In this document: piece by piece, positions 9,301 through 19,200 of the stretch | Numbering within the stretch: the first letter of the stretch is position 1 | Layout: every line of letters starts with the position of its first letter | DNA from: Hymenobacter sp. GOD-10R | Lineage (GTDB): Bacteria > Bacteroidota > Bacteroidia > Cytophagales > Hymenobacteraceae | NCBI RefSeq assembly: GCF_035609205.1 | Contig: NZ_CP141184.1 | Location: 3,438,501-3,502,500, forward strand | Reading direction: 5' to 3' | DNA: 64,000 bases | Made by a program: the position numbers and the translations under genes | Notes under the pieces: model-generated | Database searches by the model: none | What the model was told of the DNA's origin: nothing | What the model saw: only the letters and a program-made list of their open reading frames with translations

Positions 9301-9927
9301 TTAGCGCAGACGGCTGAGCAACTCGCCGCGGCTGCTCACGTGCAGCTTGCGGTAGATGCTTTTGATATGACTATGTACCGTTTGCACGGAGATACCCAGA
9401 TGAAGGGCCACATGCTTTTCGCTCAAGCCCGCTACGAGGTTCTGTACAATTTCATGCTCGCGCTCTGTCAGCACGGCTGAGGGTGTCAGTGGGCGCGGCC
9501 GAAAGTGCGCGAGCACCTGCCGAGCCACGGCTCGGCTCATCGGGGCCCCGCCCTGCATAACGTCTAACAAGGCCGCCTTGAGGGCCGGCAGCGGAGTGCT
9601 TTTGAGCAAATACCCGCTGGCCCCGCGGCGCAGGGCCTCGAAGATGCTGGCAGAATCCTCAAATACGGTTTGCATCACCACCTCGGCGTCGGGAGCTAGC
9701 TGGCGCAGGCGGGGCAGGATGTCTAGGCCGCTACGCCCCGGCAAGTGAATATCGAGCAGGATGAGCTGCGGGGGCTGCACGGCGTCGGGCAGCCACGCCA
9801 GCAGGGCTTCCGCCGAGTCTGCTACGAGCACGCACTCGAGCTCGGGCTGACGACCTAGGTAGCCGTGCAACAACTCGCGCACGGTAGGATCGTCTTCAAT
9901 AATAACCAAGCGGTAGGGAGGCGTCAT
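9301..9927 (-). CDS. NarL/FixJ-family response regulator
   Basis: 208 residues from the ATG at 9927 (MTPPYRLVIIEDD). In-frame ATGs at 9933 and 9957 would add 2 or 10 residues outside the receiver fold. The receiver has acidic pocket EDD, phospho-acceptor Asp in LLDIHLPG, a conserved Thr/Ser region and Lys in LLKSTPL. The C-terminal LuxR helix-turn-helix starts LTEREHEIVQNL and includes VQTVHSHIKSIYRKL. It is convergent with the HisKA_3 kinase, its probable partner, so the two genes need separate promoters. Targets are unknown. Confidence 0.93.
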   Translation of the reverse strand: MTPPYRLVIIEDDPTVRELLHGYLGRQPELECVLVADSAEALLAWLPDAVQPPQLILLDIHLPGRSGLDILPRLRQLAPDAEVVMQTVFEDSASIFEALRRGASGYLLKSTPLPALKAALLDVMQGGAPMSRAVARQVLAHFRPRPLTPSAVLTEREHEIVQNLVAGLSEKHVALHLGISVQTVHSHIKSIYRKLHVSSRGELLSRLR

Positions 9928-10189
9928 GGGCATAAAGGTCGAGGAACCTCCGGGCAAAAAAAAGAGCGTCTTATACCCTATTTAGGGGAGAAACAGCCCT
10001 TGTAGAGCCGCCCCCACCTTCGTCTCTTTGACCACGAACGCTGGCGCACCGGCTCAGCCGCCAGCCGCGCGCAATGCGCACCAGCACCACCTCCGTGATC
10101 AGCCCTGTCCTGCATCACCGCGTCCGTTGCTCCGAACGCCTCTTCCTCTAGCGCTTTCCCTTCTTGTCATCCTTTCTACCTAGCTTCCT

Positions 10190-13100
10190 ATGCAAAACAT
10201 ATTCCCTCGGCTCCGCCTGCTGCTGGCCAGTCTGCTCCTGGGGTGGCTGCCCTTCGTTACGACCCCACTCGCCGCGGCGGGCTATCCATTTACTTCCGAA
10301 ACGCCTACCCATCACTGGGGAGCCTTCCCAACGGTTCCAGCCCCGCGCCTTCTCTCTCAGCCGGACGTGGCCCCGCGCCGGCAGCCCCTAGCTGTAGCCG
10401 CGCCAAAAATGGCCAGTGGACGGCGCGCCGAACCCGTTACGATCGTCTCGCTGGTGCGAGCTGGCGCATCACCGAACGGCTCGCGTACGCTGTCCTATAC
10501 GCTCACGCTGTCGGATAACGTAAGCGGCCTGTCGACCGCCAATTTTAGGGTTATCACCGGTTCAGATCAATATCCTTCCGTTCAGAACATCATAGGATCT
10601 GGGGCTCACTACTTCATTACGGTTAGCTATGGAGGCCGCGGCTCGATTCCTGTCCAACTGATCCTAGCAAATAGTACGGGCGTCACCCCCACTATTAGCG
10701 GCCTTCCCTTTGCCGGTGAGGCGTACCTTGTTGACCGCACGCTCCCGCCGTTGGACCCACCCTTAATTAGTCCAACGGGCTTCGTCAAGAGTCCCGTTAC
10801 GATTGAGGGATATACCGAAGCTTATGGCCGCGTTTCAGTCTATGACTCGCCGTCAGGCACGTTGCGAGGCACGGCAACGGCCGACGGAAGTAGCAGATGG
10901 CATCTACCGCCCGCGCCATTTGCGGAGGGCATCCATACTATTTATAGCTATGTAACGGATGTTTCTGGCAACAGAAGTGGAACGAGGTTCCAGCAATTTA
11001 CCGTGGATAATACGCCCCCACAGGTGACGCTTAGTGGGCCCACGGGTAGTTGGACCAGCGCAAATCCGATTCCCTTCACTATTACTTTTTCCGAGAGCGT
11101 AGAAAACTTCACCGCCAGTGACGTACACGTGCTTGGGGGTACGGTGAGTAGCTTCACCGGCAATGGTACTAGTTACCAAGTAAGCGTGACGCCCACTAGC
11201 TCGACAGTGCAGTTGAACGTACCCGCGGACGTGGCGCAAGACCCAGCGGGCAACGGCAACCTAGCCTCCACGCAGTTCAACGTTGTTTACTTGGCGCCTG
11301 TACAGGTACTGGGTATTTCGCGCCTGGACCCGCCCACCATCGACGCGGCTAGTGTACGCTACCGGATTCTCTTCTCCGCCCGTCCGAACGCAGTGAGCCT
11401 GACCTTAAATAATTTCAGCCTAGCCACAACGGGACTCACAGGCGCGAGCCTGAGCAGCATCGGGGGCGGTGGGCTTGTGTTTGAAGTTACGGTCCATACG
11501 GGCACGGGCAGCGGTACCCTGCGCTTGGATCTGACCAACTCGGACGGGGTGATGCCTGGTATTGCCAACGTTCCTTTTCAGGGCGAAACGTATGTTGTGC
11601 AGCGGCCCACGGCGTTCAGAGTCGTAAGCACCAGCCCCACCCGGCAGGCCTTGACGGCGGCGCGGTCCACAAACGTGGCCGTGACCTTCAACCAGCCGGT
11701 GAGCAGCACCAGCGCCAGCAACGTGCACGTGTACTCGGCGCAAGCGGGTGGCCGCAAAGCCAGCAGCGTGAGCGGCAGCGGCAGCACCGTGACGCTAGAC
11801 CCTAGCTCCGATTTTAAACCCGGCGAAACCGTCTCCGTGACCGTTCCGAGTACCGTGCGCAGCACAGGTGAGCTAGCTGCTATGCCGTACGTGTATCAGT
11901 TCACCACCCAAGTCTCCGGCGGCACGGGCAGCTTCGGCGGCGGTACCAACCTAGCCGCAAATGCCGGCGCCCACAGCGTAGCCGCCGCCGACGTAGATGG
12001 GGATGGCGACCTAGACCTGCTTACCACCAACGAGCGGGGCAATACCGTGAGCGTAGGGCTGAACAACGGCATGGGCACCTACACGGCCGGCCCGGCTATC
12101 AGCGTGGGGCGCGGCCCCTACCACCTCGCTACCGGCGACCTGGACGGCGACGGCGACCTAGATCTAGTAACGGCCAACTCCAGCACCATCTTCCCCAGCA
12201 CCGTGAGCGTCCGCCTCAACAACGGACAAGGAGATTTCAGCAGCGGCTCAGACGTGGAAGTAGGCCGTAACCCGCACGGCGTCGCCCTGGCCGACGTAGA
12301 CGGCGACGGGGACCTCGACCTGCTGGCTGACAACTACGTAGCCAACGATCAGAGTGCCTATAGTGAGGTGAGCGTGCGCCTGAACGACGGCACTGGGCGC
12401 TTTAGTGGCACCCAGCAGGTGCGCGTGGGCACACGCCCCCTGAGCATAGCCGTGGGTGACGTGGATGGCGACGGCGACCTGGATTTCGTGACGGCCAACT
12501 CCAACAGCACCACTGCCAGCGTGCGCCTCAACGATGGCACGGGCAGCTTTAGCGGCAGCCTGGAGGTAGCCGTGGGCGCGAACCCCGAGAGCGTGGCGCT
12601 AGCCGATATTGATGTCGATGGGGACCTTGACCTGCTGGTAGCCAACGCCGTGATGGGTACGGTGAGCGTGGTGCGCAACGATGGCACGGGCAGCTTTGGC
12701 AGCGGTCAATCAATACCGGTCGGCCCGCACCCGGTCGGGTTGGTGCTGAGCGATGTGGATGGCGACGGCGACCTGGATGTGGTGACGGCAAATGCCGAGG
12801 CCAGCACCGCCAGCGTACGACTGAACAATGGGCTAGGCAGCTTTGCGGCGGGTTCAGAAGTTGCGGTGGGCAACGCCCCTTCTGGCTTAGTGCTGGCAGA
12901 CCTAGATGGCGACGGCGACCTAGACTTAGCAACCGGTAACAGCGCCAGTAGCTCGACGAGCGTGCGCCTGAACCAAAACAGCGGCGCCCGCGTGCTGGCA
13001 AACACCAACGCTAGCGCCACCCGGCTAAGCGAGCAGCTACAGGTTTACCCAAACCCCGCCCGCAAGCAGGTGCAGTTAGTACTGCCCGCTGCGCTAACCG

Positions 13101-13282
13101 CAGCGGCGAGTCCGCTTCAGGTGACGCTTTACAACAGTCTGGGTCAGGCGGTGCTGGCGCGCACACTTGTAGCGCCTACAACTCAGCCAGCGCTGGCGCT
13201 ATCGTCGCTGCCCACAGGAATTTATCGCTTGCAGGTGCGGGCGGGGCAGCAGCAACAGACCTGCTCCTTGCAAATCGAGTAA
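10190..13282 (+). CDS. Large secreted Ig-like/FG-GAP repeat protein with T9SS sorting domain
   Basis: 1030 residues. After a signal peptide and a Pro/Ala-rich linker come several bacterial Ig-like modules (about 75-590), one with the pattern DNTPPQVTLSGP...FTITFSESV. Seven FG-GAP/VCBS-type repeats follow (about 600-930), each with a calcium-loop-like DxDGDGDLDL and a trailing SVRLNDGTG-type strand; the fifth reads DIDVDGDLDL. Seven blades suggest a beta-propeller. The end is a type A T9SS domain starting LQVYPNPA. No catalytic motif was found; adhesion, ligand binding or scaffolding is plausible. It is flanked by strong terminators and stands alone, so function cannot be read from neighbours. 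Confidence 0.88.
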   Translation: MQNIFPRLRLLLASLLLGWLPFVTTPLAAAGYPFTSETPTHHWGAFPTVPAPRLLSQPDVAPRRQPLAVAAPKMASGRRAEPVTIVSLVRAGASPNGSRTLSYTLTLSDNVSGLSTANFRVITGSDQYPSVQNIIGSGAHYFITVSYGGRGSIPVQLILANSTGVTPTISGLPFAGEAYLVDRTLPPLDPPLISPTGFVKSPVTIEGYTEAYGRVSVYDSPSGTLRGTATADGSSRWHLPPAPFAEGIHTIYSYVTDVSGNRSGTRFQQFTVDNTPPQVTLSGPTGSWTSANPIPFTITFSESVENFTASDVHVLGGTVSSFTGNGTSYQVSVTPTSSTVQLNVPADVAQDPAGNGNLASTQFNVVYLAPVQVLGISRLDPPTIDAASVRYRILFSARPNAVSLTLNNFSLATTGLTGASLSSIGGGGLVFEVTVHTGTGSGTLRLDLTNSDGVMPGIANVPFQGETYVVQRPTAFRVVSTSPTRQALTAARSTNVAVTFNQPVSSTSASNVHVYSAQAGGRKASSVSGSGSTVTLDPSSDFKPGETVSVTVPSTVRSTGELAAMPYVYQFTTQVSGGTGSFGGGTNLAANAGAHSVAAADVDGDGDLDLLTTNERGNTVSVGLNNGMGTYTAGPAISVGRGPYHLATGDLDGDGDLDLVTANSSTIFPSTVSVRLNNGQGDFSSGSDVEVGRNPHGVALADVDGDGDLDLLADNYVANDQSAYSEVSVRLNDGTGRFSGTQQVRVGTRPLSIAVGDVDGDGDLDFVTANSNSTTASVRLNDGTGSFSGSLEVAVGANPESVALADIDVDGDLDLLVANAVMGTVSVVRNDGTGSFGSGQSIPVGPHPVGLVLSDVDGDGDLDVVTANAEASTASVRLNNGLGSFAAGSEVAVGNAPSGLVLADLDGDGDLDLATGNSASSSTSVRLNQNSGARVLANTNASATRLSEQLQVYPNPARKQVQLVLPAALTAAASPLQVTLYNSLGQAVLARTLVAPTTQPALALSSLPTGIYRLQVRAGQQQQTCSLQIE

Positions 13283-13299
13283 GCAGCTGCTTTGCGGTC

Positions 13300-13354
13300 T
13301 TTTCAGCGAAGCCACCCGAAAAACACCGGTTTCGCGGGGGCTTCGCTGAAAAAA
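13300..13354 (+). terminator. Rho-independent terminator after the FG-GAP protein
   Basis: Long stem TTTTCAGCGAAGCC / GGCTTCGCTGAAAA with a GC-containing loop, followed by a run of A residues. The A/T flanks on both sides could let it work on either strand. Confidence 0.88.
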
Positions 13355-13466
13355 ATATTGCCGTAATGACGCATAAGAGCCCTGCTTTTGGAACTTATTT
13401 GACCTCAGCGTGCTAACAAGCGCAAATTTATACGAACCATTTTGGGCACGCACCTGTTGCTCCCGT

Positions 13467-13685
13467 ATGGCTGACTCCCCAAAACGCGCACGGGCGCGCA
13501 AACCTGCTGAATCTTCTGTCCTTTCGCCACCCCTATCGCCGGCCGAACACTTGGCCGCCCTACAGGTTCGCGAAGCGGGCAAAACCATTATGTACCAGGT
13601 CGATGCCTGGGGCCACGTGGAAACCCGCTTTGTGCGGCCCCAAAACGTTGCCTCCTGGCTGGCCAAAGGCTTCGTGGTCCGCTAA
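13467..13685 (+). CDS. Small hypothetical protein, 72 residues
   Basis: Not recognised. The ATG at 13467 (MADSPKRARARKP) is preferred over a frame opening at 13410, which adds a Cys-containing segment unlike a normal N terminus. The first 30 residues are basic and Pro/Ser-rich, probably disordered; the rest (LAALQVREAGKTIMYQV to WLAKGFVVR) looks like a small folded domain. There are no membrane segments or cysteines. The terminator 25 bases after the stop supports a real, separately transcribed gene. Confidence 0.55.
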   Translation: MADSPKRARARKPAESSVLSPPLSPAEHLAALQVREAGKTIMYQVDAWGHVETRFVRPQNVASWLAKGFVVR

Positions 13686-13708
13686 GGGCTTTTTTACACC
13701 GAATACCC

Positions 13709-13739
13709 GAAAGCTCCGTCGATCGACGGAGCTTTTTTG
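13709..13739 (+). terminator. Rho-independent terminator after the 72-residue protein
   Basis: Perfect palindrome AAAGCTCCGTCGATCGACGG continuing AGCTTTTTTG: a 12-13 bp stem with almost no loop and a T run. Confidence 0.88.
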
Positions 13740-13902
13740 TTTTCTATACGTGATGGCCCACGTTCCCTACGCTGATGTGCTGCTGGTCAGCGTAAGGAAA
13801 CCCTTCGCCGGCTTTGTAGCACTGACTATATTTCTACCCAAGCGGCGAAATACAAACGTATAACTACGTAGCTAGTAATCTGCTTACTGTGCTAGCTAGC
13901 TG

Positions 13903-14550
13903 CTAACCATTCTGCGCGGCGGCCATCTTCTCAAACCTTTCCCGCAACGATGTGGGCAAGAAAGGCAGGGCGAGAATCTGCTCCAGCTTGGCGAAGTCTT
14001 TTTGGGGCAGGAAGTGGCAGTCGGCAACGTCCTGAACTGTGACGGCATGCGCGGAACGTTCGATTAGTTCCAGCGTGTCGCCGGCTTGCAGCACCCCGGT
14101 TTGCAGTACCCGGAAGTAAATGCCGCTTCGCCGCGCCTCCTGAAACTGCTTCACCACCCGCTCGTCGCGCAGCCGAATACCTAGCTTAAAGCAGGGCTGA
14201 CGGGGCTGCACGGCCATGAGCACCGCCGTGCCCGCCCGGAAACAGTCGCCCATCCGCACTTCACTTTCAAGCAGGCCCGTTGTGGTCAAGTTCTCGCCCA
14301 GTGCGCCGGGTACTAGCAACTCCGGCGGCACTAGCGTTTGCCAATAGGCGTAGTGTTCCAGCGGGTAGGCGTACACGGCTTTGTTAGGCCCACCGTGTAC
14401 CCGCAGGTCGGCTTGGCCGTCGCCAGCCAAGTGTTCGGCGAGTACCGCCACGGGTCCTGTTACGGGTTCTTTAAAAATGCTCGTGGATACGGTTTTCCCC
14501 TGCCACTGCACTTGCCGTGGCAGCCCAACGTTTACGGAAACGATTTGCAT
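13903..14550 (-). CDS. MOSC-domain protein, YiiM-like
   Basis: 215 residues from the ATG at 14550 (MQIVSVNVGLPR), the usual YiiM N terminus; an in-frame ATG at 14580 would add ten residues. Family features are VHGGPNKAVYAYPLEHY, the block PGALGENLTTTGL and the Cys-containing QPRQPCFKLG; the MOSC-domain cysteine is thought to handle sulfur or molybdenum cofactor. E. coli YiiM takes part in molybdenum-dependent reduction of N-hydroxylated base analogues. Length matches YiiM (224). A promoter-like TACTTTTA lies on this strand near 14592-14599. No neighbour suggests an operon. Confidence 0.85.
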   Translation of the reverse strand: MQIVSVNVGLPRQVQWQGKTVSTSIFKEPVTGPVAVLAEHLAGDGQADLRVHGGPNKAVYAYPLEHYAYWQTLVPPELLVPGALGENLTTTGLLESEVRMGDCFRAGTAVLMAVQPRQPCFKLGIRLRDERVVKQFQEARRSGIYFRVLQTGVLQAGDTLELIERSAHAVTVQDVADCHFLPQKDFAKLEQILALPFLPTSLRERFEKMAAAQNG

Positions 14551-14780
14551 AAATAAGGTACGATTACCTAGGTGACTCATTATTTGGGTCAGCTAAAAGT
14601 AGTGACCAACCCAACACCTGCGGTTAGTGGCCATCTACTTTCTTGTTGCTAGCCCTGTCGTTCAGCTTTCGTACTGGCGTAGCCTAGCCTGCCGCTGTTC
14701 CACGTTGTAAACCAGCTCTGCCGTAATCCGAAGTATAGCCTTGTGCCCTAATCTATTGACTATTTATCATGGCACCCAAA

Positions 14781-16253
14781 TTAATATCCTGGGTTCTGCG
14801 TCAGCTTGCCGCCACTCAGCTGAATTTGGCTCAGCGGGATGGGAAAGACTTCACTTTTGCCCGCCACAAAGCCGCGGCTTTTCAGCACGGTGGCGGCGCG
14901 GCCCTGGCGCACCAGGTCGAAGTACCGGTCGCCGTATTCGAGAGCTAGCTCCACGCGGCGCTCTTGCCAAATGGCTTGACGGAGCTGCTCTTGCGAGAGG
15001 CTATTGCTGAGCGCACCTAGGCCGGCGCGGGCGCGCACGCGGTTCACGGCGGCTAGGGCTTTGGCGGTTTGGCCTACTTCGTTGGCGGCTTCGGCGTTGA
15101 GCAGCAGCACCTCGCCAAAGCGCAGCACCCGAATGTTTTGGTCGCGGCCGTAGCCGCACGATTTATCGACGGAGTTAGGCACGTAGGCCTTCATGTTGTA
15201 GCGCTCGTTGGAGTTGCTGTTGTCGATGAAGTCGCCGTCGGGCGTAGTAGTGCCGCGCTCCATGATGGTACCTAGCTTGCGTTTGTCGCCGGGCTCAAAG
15301 GCGGCGGCTAGGTCAGCGGAAGGCGTGCAGAAACCCCAGCCTAGCTGCGGCCGCGCCATTTGGGCTTCGGCCCAGTAGGAATTGGCCACGTCGCAATTGC
15401 CGGGCAAGGACGTGCACTGCACCTCGAAAATCGACTCTGGCCCGTTCTCGCCCTCAATGCGGAACATGCGGTAAAAATCCGGCACCAGCGAGTAGCCTAG
15501 GTTCAGCACTTGATCGGAGGCAGCCAGCGAAGCGGTATAGTTTTTCTGGTAGAGCTGCGCCTTCGCCAGCAGCGACAAAGCCGCGCCTTTAGTCACCCGC
15601 CCCACGTCGCTGCTCGGGTACGACACCGGCAAGATGCCAGCCGCAGCGGTTAGGTCGCTGATAATAAGCGCATATACTTCATCACGACTAGCCCGCGGAA
15701 TGTTCTGCTCGTCACTCGTCACGGCGGGTTTGGTGTAGAGCGGCACACCGCCGTAAGCCCGCACTAGGTTGAAGTAAGCCAGCGCCCGCAGAAACTGCAC
15801 CTCGGCAACGTAACGACTGCGCAGGCCAGCATCCATGTCGATGTTGGGCACATTCACAATAACCTGGTTGCAGAGCAGTACTTGCTGATACTGCCCCAGC
15901 CAGTAGCCCTCGGCCGAGCCGGCGGTAGCGGTGAAGCGGAAAAACGAGTAGTCGTTTAGGTAGTCGCCGTCGCCAGGCACGCTACCCTTGTCGGCGTCGT
16001 CGGACGGCAGCGTCGTGACGGAGAGCCAGTTGAAGGCTACCAGGTTGTATTCGCGCAGTTTGGCGTAGCAGGAGCTAACGGCCGCCGCGGCGTCGCTTTG
16101 GTTTTTGAAGAACTCAGCTACTACAGGCTGGCCCTGGGGCTGCACGTTGAGGAAGTCGCTGCACGATACGCTCAGGCCGAGCGTCAGACCTAGCACGGCT
16201 AGCATCGGCAACGCCCGGCGCCGGATCGGGTACGCAGGTGTAATCTTGTTCAT
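14781..16253 (-). CDS. SusD/RagB-family outer-membrane lipoprotein
   Basis: 490 residues with a lipoprotein signal (Cys31 after LSVS). Typical SusD features: FLNVQPQG near the N terminus, the helical TPR-like core, RALAYFNLVRAYGGVPLYTKP and the C-terminal RRVELALEYGDRYFDLVRQG. SusD lids bind the ligand over the SusC channel. It is 21 bases downstream of the SusC gene and surely co-transcribed. No glycoside hydrolase, lyase, peptidase or ECF/anti-sigma pair is adjacent, so the substrate is not indicated. Confidence 0.95.
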   Translation of the reverse strand: MNKITPAYPIRRRALPMLAVLGLTLGLSVSCSDFLNVQPQGQPVVAEFFKNQSDAAAAVSSCYAKLREYNLVAFNWLSVTTLPSDDADKGSVPGDGDYLNDYSFFRFTATAGSAEGYWLGQYQQVLLCNQVIVNVPNIDMDAGLRSRYVAEVQFLRALAYFNLVRAYGGVPLYTKPAVTSDEQNIPRASRDEVYALIISDLTAAAGILPVSYPSSDVGRVTKGAALSLLAKAQLYQKNYTASLAASDQVLNLGYSLVPDFYRMFRIEGENGPESIFEVQCTSLPGNCDVANSYWAEAQMARPQLGWGFCTPSADLAAAFEPGDKRKLGTIMERGTTTPDGDFIDNSNSNERYNMKAYVPNSVDKSCGYGRDQNIRVLRFGEVLLLNAEAANEVGQTAKALAAVNRVRARAGLGALSNSLSQEQLRQAIWQERRVELALEYGDRYFDLVRQGRAATVLKSRGFVAGKSEVFPIPLSQIQLSGGKLTQNPGY

Positions 16254-16274
16254 AGCAGATAGAGGCTAGGTCGT

Positions 16275-19200
16275 TTAGAAGCCGATATTGATACCTAGGT
16301 TATAGGTAGCAGCCAGCGGATACACGTTCTGGTCGAGGCCAGCGTAGGTGGGCGTGCCGCCTACTTCGGGCGTGAAACCCTTGTATTTGGTCAGCGTCAA
16401 GGGGTTCTGGGCGTTGGCATAAACGCGCAAGGTTTGCAAGCGCAGCGTGCTAACGAGGCTCTTCGGGAAGTTGAAGCCCAGCTGCACGTTGCGCAGGCGG
16501 ATGTAGTCGCCCTTCTCCACATAGTACGAGCTAGGGTCGAGGTTACGTCCCGAAAGGTCAGCCGACGGATAGCTGTTCGAAGTGCCCGCCCCGCGCCACC
16601 GGTTCTTGTAGAAATCCTGGGTGTAGTTTTCGTTGCCCACGCGCAGCAAGCGCAAGGCGTTGAACAACTCCACTCCGCCTACGCCCTGCACATCAAGCTG
16701 CAAGTCAAAGGCTTTGTAGCGGAAGTTGGTGTTCAGGCCGTAGGTAAAGCGCGGGTTGGGGTTGCCGAGCACCACGTAGTCGCGGGCATCGAGCAGACCG
16801 TCGCCGTTCTGGTCTCGGTAGCGCAAGTCGCCGGGCTTGGCGGTACTGCTCTGCGGCGACTCGGCTACCTGCTGCGCATTTTGGAACACGCCATCGGCTT
16901 TGTAGCCGTAGAACGCGCCGATGGGGGCACCAATCTGCGAGATGGTGGTGCGGTAGTCGCCGAGCGGCAGGGCGCCAGAAAAGAGCGGCGCGCCACTAGC
17001 CGTGGCAATCACCTTGTTCTGGTTGTAAGCGCCCACGAGGCCCACCGAGTAAGAAAAGTCGCCGGTGCTGGCCGAGTTCCAGCGCACGGCCGCTTCTACG
17101 CCCTGGTTCTGGAAGGTGGCGTTGTTATCGAGGTAGCCGATGCTATTAGCGTAGCCCGGCCCCGACAAGATGGGCACCGGAAACACCGCATCGATGGTGC
17201 GCCGGTTGTAGTAATCCAGCTCCACCGATAACTGGTTGTTGATGAAGCCCATTTCCAGACCCGCGTCGGCTTCCCGCACCTTTTCCCAGCGCACGCGCCC
17301 GGCGGCTAGGGTGCTGATGTTGGCGCCCGTAATGGGCGTGCTTGGGATACCGAAGAACCCGGCGTACGTCGGGTAAAAGTCGACCACCGACACAGCGATG
17401 TTGTTCGGTACCTGGCTGTTACCGAGTAAGCCGTAGCTCGCCCGCAGCTTCAGGAAGTTGAACACGGAGCTTTCCTTCAGGAAGTCTTCTTCGGAAACCA
17501 CCCACCCGAGGCCCACCGACGGGAAGTTGCCGTAGCGGTCGGAGCCGGTGTACTTGCTGGCACCGTCGCGGCGGAAGCTAGCCGTGAGCAGGTAGCGCTC
17601 CTTGTAGGCATAGTTCACGCGGGCAAACAGCGAGAAGATGGTGTACAAATCGACAGGGTTGGCAAGCGTGGCGGTGCCCACCGTGCCGAGGTTGAAGTAG
17701 TAACTATCGCTGCTGCCGGCCTGCACGCCGTTGACGGCGCCAATGATTTGCTCAGTGCGGTTACGTAGGGCCGTGGTGCCTAGCAAGGCCGTGAGGTGGT
17801 GGCCTGTGCCGAAGGTGCGGTCGAAGGTGAGGGTGTTTTCCCACTGCAACTGATTGCCTTGGCTCGTGCCCTTGCGCAGCGTATTGCCCCGGTACACCTG
17901 AAACGTGGTGAGCGAATCAGCCTTTTGGTAGTTGTAAAACTTGGCTGCGGTGTAACTGACGCCCACACTGGTGCGCAGGGTGAGGTATTGCAGGAAGTTG
18001 AACGAGGCAAAGGCATTACTCACCAGCGTTTGGCCCTGCGAGCGTTGCACGAAGTAGTCGAGCGTGCCGCGCGGGTTGCCGAAGTTGCCGAGCCCTGAGC
18101 CGATCAGCCCTGGGTCGCCGTAGCGGCCATTCGCTTGAAACACGGGCAGCACGGGTGGCGCCACGTAGGCCTGCGCAAATACGTTGGAGCCGCCCAGTGC
18201 GAAGTTGGAGCTGGTGCCCGTAGCCGCCCCACCTAGCCCACTGTAGCTGGGGAAAATGCTGGAAGCTAGGCCGGGCGCATCGTGCGCGTCAAGGTTAGCG
18301 AAGCTAGCCGAGTAACCAACTTTGATGTGGTCGTTGAGAGCGAAATCGGTTTGCAGACGCGCCGTAATCCGCTCGAAATCATTCTTCTGCAAAACACCTT
18401 CTTGGCGCAAATACGAACCGCTGAAGGTATAGGAGGCTTTTTCGCTGCCACCGGATAGACTCAACTGGTGGTTTTGGGTGGCCGCCGTGCGGGTCACTTC
18501 CTTGAGCCAGTCGGTAGAGGGCAGGTTGGTAGCGAGGTTGTTGCTGGGGTCGATGCCGGTGAGGGCGTATTTCTCGTTGAGCAATTCGGCGTACTGCTGG
18601 GCGTTAGCCATTTTGATGCGGTTGGTCACAGTTTGCACCCCGCCAAAGCCGTTGTAGTTCACCCGCGTTTTGCCAGCTTGCCCGCGCTTCGTCGTCACAA
18701 GCACCACGCCGTTGGCCGCCTGAATACCGTAGATAGAGGCGCTGGCCGCATCCTTCAGCACTTCTACGGAAGCAATGTCATCCTGATTCAGAAAAGCTAG
18801 GTCGGAGCCGGCCGGCAACAGCGTGCCATCCACCACGTAGAGCGGCGACACGCCCGCCAACGAGCCCGTGCCGCGCACCCGGATTTGCGGAGCGGTACCC
18901 GGCACGCCGGCGTTGGTGATCTGCACGCCCGCTACTTTGCCTTGCAGCGAGCTAACCGGGTTCTGTGATGCCTGATTGACGAGTTCTGCTCCCTTCACCG
19001 AGGCAATGGCGCCCGTCACTTCTAGCTTCGACTGGGTGCCGTAGCCGACCACTACTACCTCGTTGAGGCTGCGGGCCTGCGGAGAGGCAAACTGCACATC
19101 GAGCGTGCTGCGGCCATTTACCGCCAGCTCCTGGGCCGAGTAGCCGATAAAGGAAAACACCAAGGTGGCGCCCGCCGGCACGTTGAGCGAGTACTGCCCG

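Noticed and set aside
16434..17231. A 265-codon open frame opposite the SusC gene
   Set aside because: Antisense to a clear SusC coding sequence; the Val/Ala/Arg-rich translation is a mirror of GC-rich codons.
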